Origin: Neelides folsomi
Lineage: Eukaryota; Arthropoda; Collembola; Neelipleona; Neelidae
Reading direction: 5' to 3'
DNA length: 44,296 bases
Assembly (NCBI GenBank): GCA_034687125.1
Contig: JAQGBZ010000470.1
Span: 1 to 44,296, forward strand
Under the pieces are notes generated by a model. It searched no databases. It had not been told where the DNA came from and saw nothing but the letters and a program-made list of their open reading frames with translations. The translations under genes and the position numbers were made by a program. The number at the start of each line of letters is the position of its first letter. Positions within the stretch are counted from its first letter, which is position 1. Below are positions 1 through 7,555 of the stretch, piece by piece.

Positions 1-381
1 ACTGACCTAACTTGCACGTTTCAGTTGTTATATTACATCATATTTAAAATTGCCCACATGACCCCCCTCTCGTCTACTTATTATTTTATTATATGAAAAA
101 AATGAAAATCCGACCTTCACATTGATTGACAGAAAACAACGTTTTTATATTTGGATAGAATACACAAAGTCGTGAAATTTCTTATTTGGATTTGATATTT
201 TTAATTCTTTTTGATTGTTTTAACTTGAAATTCATTAACCACTTGTTTTAATAGCCATTTGAACAAATACGACACACTTTCAATTTCACTATAAATGGAA
301 TTTAGAACTCGAGAACTAAAAATCAGATTAAAACTTATACAATAGCATCTTACATATTTATCAAACTGTTTTATTATTATA
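1..381. other. Upstream region of the first gene
   Basis: AT-rich non-coding sequence. A TATA-like stretch (TATAAAT) lies at 290-296, about 85 bp before the ATG at 382, and could be the core promoter of the small secreted protein gene. The ORF that can be read on the minus strand here is antisense to the signal-peptide exon and has no support. I see nothing else in this stretch. Confidence 0.35.
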
Positions 382-1029
382 ATGAAGCCATTAAATTTCT
401 TTGTTCTATTAATTTGCCTCGTTTTTCTTGTTAAAGAATCAATTTCGCACGGCTTCATTTATAGTAAAACAAGCAGAAGATTGCAAACAAGACAAATTAC
501 TACTGATAATAATTTTGTGGTAATTGCTCACTCAATTATCCAATACTTTTTAAATAAAACATTGCACTACGACCGTATACTAATGAATAAATTATAAACT
601 TCATCAAATAATGTTCAATATTATAATTACAGTGTACAATAACGACAACTTCAATTGGATGTAGATTTGGATTCGCTTCTTGTCCAACAAGATGCGATTT
701 TACAGGACCATGTGTTGATCCAACACAACCGACATGCCCTACATATTGTCAATATTGTCCTGTTAGTAATGATTATTTTAACAATTTATATCTAATTTAA
801 GTTATTAAATTATATGTAAAATATTCCTTATTCCCTTGTCCAAAGGAAATTAATATAACAAATCTTTTTTATTACAGGGAAGATGCGTTATTATGCAACA
901 ATGTAATAATTCAACAATTTTTTAAAAATTATTATTATATAAATATTTATTAATTTAAATATTTTATTTTCATTTTTAGTATTAATGTCTTGCCCTTCAA
1001 GTACTCAGTGCCCAAGTCCATGTTGTTAA
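382..1029 (+). CDS. Small secreted cysteine-rich protein, four exons (113 aa)
   Basis: Exons by hand: 382-519, 633-761, 878-902 and 980-1029. All three introns are GT-AG (phases 0, 0, 1) and the joined exons give 113 codons plus TAA. Exon 1 codes a hydrophobic signal peptide of about 22 residues (MKPLNFFVLLICLVFLV at the N-terminus), so the product is probably secreted. Exon 2 is rich in Cys, Pro and Thr with spaced single cysteines, exon 3 is a 25-nt micro-exon, and exon 4 ends in a Cys-Cys pair. AATAAA-type signals follow at about 1050-1075. There are many cysteines for a small mature chain, so a disulfide-stabilised extracellular peptide or structural protein is inferred. I do not recognise the family and assign no function. 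The micro-exon and last exon are the least certain parts. Confidence 0.6.
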
Positions 1030-1350
1030 TTAAGCATTTATTTTCTCAAATAAAATACTACTTTCAATAAAAAATAAATCTTAATAAAAACATCACATTT
1101 ATTTCTCATTTGCTATTCGACAATGCAAAAATTGATCAAGATTTCGTTTTTCATACCAAAGGAACTTCATTAAAAATATGAGAAAACCCAAAAGGAGAAA
1201 TATAAATTAAAAACAAATTATAAATTTTTGATACGAAAGTGGATTTACAATCTTTGTAAATCCTCGACCCTTTTTACCACCTGGGCCAACAGAAACATCG
1301 TTGTCAGTCAAAATGCCCCTTCTTAAACCTGGAAAATTGAGGAAAACCTA
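1030..1350. other. Intergenic region with polyadenylation signals and a small upstream ORF
   Basis: Holds AATAAA-like signals at about 1050-1075 for the preceding gene. A 12-codon upstream ORF runs from the ATG at 1313 to a TAA at 1349-1351. That stop overlaps the next ATG (1351) by one base (TAATG). Nothing else is seen. Confidence 0.4.
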
Positions 1351-2828
1351 ATGAGGCCGGAGCGTAATGAAGCCGTCGTTGATCCCAATTTATCTTATAA
1401 GCATTTCGTTGAAAGGAAAGAAACCTTTGTAAAGAAGCCTCATTATGATTCAATGAAACGCGTACTTGATCTTACAATCAACAAACTTGCAGAACAAACT
1501 CATTTTACCATTCCAGAAGTGCTTACAAAATATACTAATTATTATAAAATTAATCTCATCAGTTAAATTAAATCAGTAAAAATTGATTAAAATCAATTTA
1601 TTCAATATTATTAAAGTTCAGGTAAAATGTACGAACAAATAACAGTGAATAAGACACTCGAAAAAGAATATTTTACAGATATCTTTATAAAAATGTTTGA
1701 CATCACTGACGGATTCATGTTTGAAAGAATTTATTGTTTTTTCAGTCAACGAACTTGGATATGTAAAATTCCCATTAAATTATTAATTTAATTACCAACA
1801 ATCGGCCAGTCTCCAGACTAGTTGATAACTTCTTTCCATTAAAAACTATTAAATGATACAAACCGTAGGGTCAGATATCTGTACTTTTAAAATCATAACC
1901 CCCAGACAGGTCTTTAGTTATAAAATATCAGTGTATTTAGGTAATCCGTCGACTTTTAGCTCTTATTACAACAGTGTGGGCTGAATTAATATTAAAAACC
2001 TCTTAAAATCACGACAATGATACAGAGTTTGGCATTTACCACCCGATTCGGGTATTACCCGAGCCAGAAGGTATGAACGGAAGGAACGATCCGCTCTTGG
2101 CACATAATTTGCCCGGAGCCGCACACAATTTTTTAATCATAAAGAATCAGTCAATAGGGAAAGAATTTATGAAAAAGCGTTTCCAATGAACGTATGTCAA
2201 ACTCAAACTCGCCAACTTTTACAAAATATTTCAAAATTGTTGTATTTTTCCTCCTTGCCAAAACCCACATTGTCGCAGATTTCTCGAAGACGTTCAATTA
2301 AATTAAAAAAAGGGTCTGTCATTTTTTGAACGGAAAGACTCCGTTCAGATTGGCATTTGTAATTCAGCCCCCACTGTTGTAGTAAGTGAGAAAATTTCGC
2401 TTAATACCACAAACGCTGGAATTTTATAAAGGTAGATACTTTTACTATTAATTAATTAATCGTATATCAGTATCTTGTATTGATTAATAAATATTTGTTT
2501 TACTTTAAATCAGGTCACAGACATCGAATGGGTTCACGGTCTTTCCATTTATGTTCGAGGGACCTTCGAAGAGCAAATCCGTTTCCCATATGGAATTTAC
2601 GACGTCAACGGAGACAAATCCATCGGTCGGGAAGAAGTGGATTCTTTCCTCCACACATGTCTTCATTATGAGGACAAAGTTACGGAAACGAAGGATTTGG
2701 TCGAAATGACAATGCGGTTGTTTGACGGCAAGGAAAAGGAGGACATCACTTTTGAATTTTTCGGACCTCTGCGCATCAATGTCCACTTTTGCTGGAAGCC
2801 CTCGGGTCATTTTTACCCTCTGGGATAA
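1351..2828 (+). CDS. Calaxin/EFCAB1-like EF-hand protein (219 aa)
   Basis: Exons 1351-1561, 1622-1762 and 2521-2828 (introns 60 and 758 bp, both phase 1) join in frame to 219 codons. This is close to the roughly 210 aa of calaxin, a calcium sensor of outer-arm dynein in cilia and sperm tails. Three segments match the calaxin plan: HFTIPEV near the N-terminus; FIKMFDITDGFMFERIYCFF, matching the helix before the first EF-hand; and EWVHGLSIYVRGTFEEQ, the linker before the second. Only EF-hand 2 (residues 145-156, loop DVNGDKSIGREE) has good calcium ligands. The loops expected at sites 1 and 3 (around FFSQRTWIYIEW and FDGKEKEDITFEFF) have lost acidic ligands. The C-terminus is short and unusual, so this may be a divergent paralogue or an early pseudogene, although no frame is broken. 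The start at 1351 is the first ATG that gives a full-length fit. Confidence 0.7.
1962..2386. mobile_element. MITE-like element with 27-bp terminal inverted repeats, in an intron
   Basis: The 27 bases at 1962-1988 match the reverse complement of 2360-2386 with only two mismatches. The shared core is ACAACAGTG followed by GGGCTGAATTA. The 371 bp between them have no coding capacity, but contain a perfect hairpin at 2328-2346 (GAACGGA, 5-nt loop, TCCGTTC). The element lies wholly inside the second intron of the calaxin-like gene. This is the structure expected of a non-autonomous DNA transposon. I found no clear target-site duplication at its edges, so the superfamily is unknown. Confidence 0.65.
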
Positions 2829-2879
2829 TTATCCAACGGTTTTTGGGGTTGGGGTCAAGATCTTGGGTGTGAAAACGCG

Positions 2880-3120
2880 TATATGTACCTGAAAACATGT
2901 ATGTATAGTTATAATTGATTAAAAATCAAAACATTTGACTGGACCATCCTGTATATAAAGTAGCGGATATGTATACCTCCTTACCAGGTCGAAATTTGTT
3001 TCGGGCAAGTATACTTCTTTTCAGTTATACGGCGAATTTCGAATTTGTATACCTGTTTTCAGGTATGTATAACTGTTTCCTGGTATACATACCCGTTTTC
3101 AGGTATATATACCAGTTATA
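2880..3120. repeat. Degenerate 20-bp minisatellite rich in GTATAC and TTTTCAGGTAT
   Basis: The motif GTAT recurs exactly 20 bp apart at 3063, 3083 and 3103, each copy resembling GTATACATACCCGTTTTCAG. An earlier copy at 3047 is offset by 16 bp. Looser related blocks (GTACCTGAAAACATGTATG near 2884, GTATACCTCCTTACCAGG near 2971) extend it leftward and partly in inverted orientation. It lies between the calaxin-like gene and the next ORF. Copies diverge, so it is old or evolves by short slippage. Confidence 0.6.
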
Positions 3121-3432
3121 TATTTGATTTCCATCAACGTTTTCGACTATACACATTGGCTCTTCCGCCCAACAGATCCTAGATGGAGGCTCGCAAAGGA
3201 ACAAATCATCGGAGCAAATAGGCAAGTTTTAGTTCCTGAGTTCAAAGCGAGCAAATCGCCAAAAGGGTCTTCGTTATCAAATCCAATGGCTGCCGCTGCT
3301 GTGGCCATTGAAATAGATTTTAATCATGGAACTCAATCTGATGCAAATATTGGGAGGAGGAAAGCGAAAACCAGACACATCTCACAAAGAAAAGAAATTC
3401 ACGTGTCAGCTAAATTCGAACATAAAAAATGA
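3116..3432 (+). CDS. Orphan ORF, possible terminal exon (about 105 aa)
   Basis: An open frame runs from a possible 3' splice site (CCAG ending at 3115) to a TGA at 3430-3432. It has no early ATG; the first in-frame methionine (in SNPMAAAAVA) is deep inside. It could therefore be an exon whose upstream partner I could not place. The peptide has an aromatic start (DYTHWLFRPTDPRWRLA), a Ser/Lys stretch, an alanine run and a basic C-terminus. It does not resemble the C-terminus of calaxin. It may be a last exon joined to an alternative splice of the calaxin-like gene, a separate gene, or chance. I do not recognise it. Confidence 0.3.
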
Positions 3433-3702
3433 ATGATTTTTTATATAAATTTCAAATTAAGAGTTATTTTATCCATTTTAAATTAGCTGTATTGATTCCC
3501 ATTCATTTAATTAAAACGTAATTTAGAACATTATGCAAAAACAGTTTTTTCCATTATTTGTGTATTTTTGGTGCTAATAAATTACTTATCGGTTTTGTTA
3601 ACAATTGGAATAATAAAAATAATTTGTATTTTAATCTTATTTTTTTTATTTAAATAATAATTCAAATCTTCCAATTAAGTACAAGATGCAATTTTACACT
3701 TT

Positions 3703-5180
3703 TTACAGTTTTTTAATTCTTCCCCATTCTGCGGCTGAAACTGGTTTGAATCCCCTCGACTGCGATTTTAAATAATCGAGATCTAAATTGAGCGGCGGAA
3801 TCTTTGGTTCTATTTTATGAATGTTGTCAGCGTCCTCGATAACAAGAAGTCCCAATTCAGTTCTCCAAGCGTAAAGGCCTTCAATTTTCCAAGGTTCTGG
3901 AATTGGGATTCCTTCCACATGGCTCATTTCGGGTAGCACAGTTAATGGATCGTAGCTTTTAATTCCTTTCACCTTTGTAATAAATAATAATTTAAAGAGT
4001 TTTAAATAAATGCCATAAACAAAAAAAATTTGAAGCGTACAAACAAACGATTCCCAGGATATAGCTTCATAATAATTTCTCTCTCATGATACCCAGCGAG
4101 GTCGAAGACATATCTGAACTTTGGCTCATTTTTATGCCCATGTTGTCCGATCCTTTGAGGTTTCCTATCACCGAATTTGTTCCTAAATCCTTCAAAATTG
4201 CTCCGAGCGTCCATTTTAATCATTTCTCCGTCAATTGCAAATATGAGATAAACTTCATCGAGTCGATAATCCTCATCGTCTTTGAGAGCAAGACTTTTTT
4301 CTTTCTAGAATATTAAAAATGTCCCAATTAGCTAATTAAAATCTAACAATATTAATAAAAAAATTAATTATTATAATTCTTTGCTGTTTATTGTTTGGCA
4401 TTTTTGAACAATTACATATTTTTGCTTAAGAAGATTATGTGTCGAAACAAATCCTTTTGATCCCGTTGCAGGGATTTTCCACAGCGGCTTAATTTTTTTG
4501 CTACATTCCCATTTCCATCTTGTGACATAATCCTCCTCAGCACTTGGCCGAAGAATTTTCCCAAAAGACAAAACCCCCAAGTTGACTTTGTGGTCAATAA
4601 AGTTTGGGTATTGGCGTTTTTCTTCCAAAACTTTCTCAGTCACTTCGATCCCAATACTCGTTCCAAAAGGGTCCGCACCCAAATTGAGCCTCCGCGCCCT
4701 TCTCAAACTTCTAACTCGGTCTTCGAGATTTACCGTTTCGGCGTCGCTCGATTCATCAGCGTCGCTTCCTTCTTTTTCGAAAGCAAATCGGCGGGTGAAA
4801 GTTCGACCTTTGCTTTCAAAAATAGCAGTTTTTAAACTGTCACTTTCGTCCACTTCCGCTTCAATGTCCAGGTCAATTGAATCTGCAGGATTCACAAATG
4901 CCCGGTCCGACTCCACAATGGCTCTTTTTAATTTGGGTGAAAAATTGTCGAAGATTTCGGTAACGGGTGGAGGGCCATGGCCAGTGAGATTAAAACCGAG
5001 ACGTTGGCTCTTTTCGTAATGGGACGCGGTGATGTTTGAGGACTCGCGTTGACGAAGAGCAAAAACTATTTCATGAACATCTTCATCGCTTTCACCTTCA
5101 TGATCATGGAAAAAAATTTCCTTGGACAATGAATGCCCAGGACGAGGAAAATAATCCGTAGCTCTTTTCATTTTTCCCAC
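3703..5180 (-). CDS. Unrecognised acidic protein, three exons (432 aa)
   Basis: On the minus strand, exon 1 is 5180-4416 (255 codons), exon 2 is 4304-4041 (88 codons) and exon 3 is 3972-3703 (89 codons plus stop). Both introns are phase 0 with GT-AG ends (donors GTAATT and GTACGC, acceptors TTCTAG and ACAAAG), and the joined frame is 432 aa. Residues 1-255 are charged and low in complexity, with acidic Asp/Glu/Ser patches (about residues 100-150) next to an Arg-rich segment (RVRSLRRARRLNLG). There is no signal peptide or membrane segment. Exon 2 looks folded, with alternating hydrophobic strands (DEVYLIFAIDGE; KFRYVFDLAGYHEREII). Exon 3 is Pro-rich, ending in AAEWGRIKKL. I do not recognise the family. 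It is tail-to-tail with the calaxin-like gene, but that gives no functional clue. Confidence 0.65.
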
Positions 5181-5493
5181 TTTGATTAATTCAATTTTTT
5201 ACATTTTATTTATTTGGAATTTTGAAAGTTTTTGAGAAAAATAATCTTTATTTTTTATGAATTACTAGGGATTAAAAAGTTTAACTTCTCTATTTTAAAA
5301 ATCGAGTCGTTAGTGCCAGATATTCACTTATTTTTTAAAAAAATGTTAATTAAATATTCGTTATAAATAAATAATAATTTGTCTTATTTTAATATTTTTC
5401 TTAACAGAATAAAATACTAATATTTTTATACGGGATTATGAATGCGGAATAATTTGAATAAAAGATATTGAAGATACTTTTAGTACTTTTAAT
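5181..5493. other. Intergenic AT-rich stretch
   Basis: Very AT-rich sequence between the start of the 432-aa gene and the 3' end of the first copy of the two-exon family. I see no ORF or repeat of note. It must hold the promoter of the minus-strand 432-aa gene, but no clear box is visible. Confidence 0.3.
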
Positions 5494-6069
5494 TTAATTG
5501 ATCAATTGTAATAAACGTTCAGAATATCGGACATTAAGGTTAAATTGATGTTGGGTTGTATCTTGTCCATGATAATGCACCGGCTTTGGAGAATCTCCGG
5601 CCAATTTGGCTACAAAGTACTGTGGATCTCTGTACTTGAGGACATTGTAAGTGTTGTCCTGAATTTTCTTCATAATATAAATTGTAAATTTCTTATTGGA
5701 CCAATGCATTCCATTTTTCCACTATTTAATAAATTATTTCATTGCATTTTTAATTATTATAAAAGTTAAATAATTTATGGATTTAAATAGATTTTATATC
5801 GGTATTTGGTATATCACTCTTTTGGGAGATTGAGAAAAAGATTTAGCAACGTCATTTGGAATAGCGATAAGAACTGAATTGACAATTCTTTTCTTTGTTC
5901 CATAATCAGATCCAACCTTTCGTTTAAGCCAGTTATTCCATTCAGTTCGGGTCCAATCAGCATAGTCGGGATTGTCGTCTGGATTTAAAACGTGTTTCTC
6001 CTGGAAATCATCCCAACCTGGCTTAACTTTGATTTCTTCACTTTGACCGTTTTTCTTTCTTTTGGGCAT
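5494..6069 (-). CDS. Two-exon family, copy A: unrecognised 159-aa protein
   Basis: Exon 1 is 6069-5818 (84 codons) and exon 2 is 5721-5494 (75 codons plus stop); the 96-bp intron is phase 0 (donor GTGATA, acceptor AAATAG). The N-terminus is basic (MPKRKKNGQ). It is followed by a conserved block with the pattern W-x2-F-Q-x-K-H-x-L-N-P-x2-x-P-x-Y-A-x-W-T-R-x2-W-x2-W-L. Exon 2 carries WSNKKF, a Pro-Gln-Tyr block and the signature HGQDTTQHQ. There is no signal peptide or membrane segment, so it is probably intracellular. Two further copies lie directly upstream on the same strand with the same exon-intron plan. I do not know the family. The Trp-rich first domain looks like a small folded binding module, but that is inference only. 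Confidence 0.7.
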
Positions 6070-6127
6070 TTTATCCTCATTTTGACCGAAATGTTTATTT
6101 CACCTAAAGAAAAATATCAATCGGTAT

Positions 6128-6143
6128 AACTTCTATGGATAAT
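6128..6143 (-). promoter_or_regulatory. Conserved 16-bp block upstream of copy A
   Basis: ATTATCCATAGAAGTT on the coding strand, about 59 bp before the copy A ATG. The same 16 bases occur upstream of copies B and C in the same orientation, while the surrounding intergenic sequence is not obviously conserved. It is a candidate core-promoter or transcription-factor element. Confidence 0.5.
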
Positions 6144-6237
6144 TGGAATAAAGGTGAATTGAAGCATCAAACATTAAGTAAATCTAAATTTTTAATTAAA
6201 ATGTAATGAAAGAATGAAAAGACTACTTTTAATTTAA

Positions 6238-6802
6238 TCATTCAATTAGAATTTTTGATTTGCTGATTCTTAGTTGGGAGTCATGCTTGATTGTGTCTTG
6301 TCCACAAAAATGGACCGGCAAAGGAGGATTTCCAGCCAATGTTACAACGAAATATTGGGGATTGATGTATTTGAAGACATTGTATTCCCCATCATTCCTT
6401 TGTACCATAATGTACATTGGGAAACTGTTGTTCGACCAATATTTATCGCCACTCTTGTACTGTCGAATAATTTTAAAAATTTATTATAAATCTTATTGTA
6501 AAAAATAATATATTAGTTATTTAGCTATTCTTTACATGTATTGGATTGTTGGCGAAAGTTTGAAGAACGGTTGTAGAAACGGCGATTACGACAGAATTCG
6601 GGCTGCCTCTTGAAGTTACTCCGATCCTTCGCTCAAGCCATGAAATCCAATCATTTCTTGTCCAACTAGCATATCCGGGATCTTCTTCCGGATTCAAAAT
6701 GTGTTTCCGTTGGAAATCCTCCCAACTGGGCATTTTTAAGTCTTTGCCTTTTTTTCTTTTAACGCATCTTTTTTTATTTATTATAAGCAGAATCTGACAC
6801 AT
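6238..6802 (-). CDS. Two-exon family, copy B: unrecognised protein (162 or 139 aa)
   Basis: Exon 1 is 6802-6536, or 6733-6536 with the later ATG; exon 2 is 6459-6238 (73 codons plus stop). The 76-bp intron is phase 0, with donor GTAAAG and acceptor CGACAG. The first-domain block is well kept (WEDFQRKHILNPEEDPGYA, then WTR-x2-W-x2-WL). Exon 2 has WSNNSF, NPQYFVV and a diverged signature CGQDTIKHD where copy A has HGQDTTQHQ. The upstream ATG at 6802 adds a basic leader containing KRKK that resembles the copy A N-terminus and gives almost the same length, so I prefer it. The 16-bp shared block lies 39 bp before that ATG. Function unknown. Confidence 0.68.
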
Positions 6803-6840
6803 ATAAACGATCTCTTTTAAATGTCAATATTAAGAGAGTT

Positions 6841-6856
6841 AACTTCTATGGATAAT
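6841..6856 (-). promoter_or_regulatory. Conserved 16-bp block upstream of copy B
   Basis: The same 16 bases as upstream of copy A, here 39 bp before the ATG at 6802 (108 bp before the ATG at 6733), in the same orientation relative to the gene. Confidence 0.5.
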
Positions 6857-6898
6857 TATGAATTTAAGGCATATTTAAGTAAAGTTTAATTAGGGAAT

Positions 6899-7431
6899 TT
6901 ACTTTAATTGTAATTGGGATTTTCTGATGTTGATCTTGTTGGTTTGATGTTGTGTGGTGTCCTGTCCGTGAATAGTCACCGGCCTGAGAGGATTTCCTCC
7001 CAGAGAAATGACAACATATTGAGGATTTTTATATTTGTAGACATCATAAAACATCTCATCTTGTTTCTTCATCATTATGTAAATTGGGAATTTCTTATTT
7101 GACCAATACATTCCATATTTCCACTGTTTAAAATATATTTATGTAAATGGTAAATTTAAGACAAATAATTTAATTTAAAAAATGTTTAATTTCATAAATG
7201 AAATGAAATATAAATTATTTATACTATTTTTGGTTTGCGAGAGAATGACTTGACAATTTCTTTTGCACTGCCAATAATGATAGTATTGACATATGTCCCT
7301 TGAACCCCCAAACCAAATCGTTTTTGAAGCCATGAAATCCATTGGCTTCTGGTCCAATTAGCGTAATCGGGATCTTCTTCCGGAGTTAAGATATGTCTCT
7401 GTTAGAATTCCTCCCATTTAGAAATAACCAT
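6899..7431 (-). pseudogene. Two-exon family, copy C, with one in-frame stop
   Basis: Exon 1 is 7431-7225 and exon 2 is 7123-6899 (74 codons plus stop). The 101-bp intron keeps the family position, phase 0 and good sites (donor GTATAA, acceptor AAACAG). Codon 10 is TAA (7404-7402) exactly where copies A and B have the Gln of the W-x2-F-Q motif, so one C-to-T change (CAA to TAA) would explain it. The rest of the first domain (HILTPEEDPDYANWTR, then W-x2-WLQKR) and all of exon 2 (WSNKKF, NPQYVV, HGQDTTQHQ) are intact and very like copy A. This suggests a very recent loss, a polymorphic allele, readthrough or a base error. Use of another upstream exon is also possible. Confidence 0.6.
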
Positions 7432-7539
7432 TTCTTTGTTTTTTTATCTTTTCTTATTTTTTAATTATTTTTATCTTATTCTAATAATCCTAATTAATTT
7501 AAAAAAATTCTTCATTTTGGATAGTAAAAATATTAATAA

Positions 7540-7555
7540 AACTTCTATGGATAAT
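7540..7555 (-). promoter_or_regulatory. Conserved 16-bp block upstream of copy C
   Basis: Third copy of the same 16 bases, about 109 bp before the ATG at 7431 and in the same orientation. Its retention upstream of the copy with the stop codon suggests either recent inactivation or shared descent by tandem duplication. Confidence 0.45.

Noticed and set aside
4582..5019. Long plus-strand frame (145 codons) opposite the 432-aa gene
   Set aside because: It is the antisense of the first exon of the minus-strand gene. The minus frame is longer, splices cleanly and has protein-like composition; this one is Ser-rich reverse-complement sequence.
5494..7431. Joining the exons of the three-copy family into one long gene
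   Set aside because: Each copy has its own ATG, upstream block and terminal stop, and the alternation of first and second domains matches tandem duplication better than a single repeat protein.
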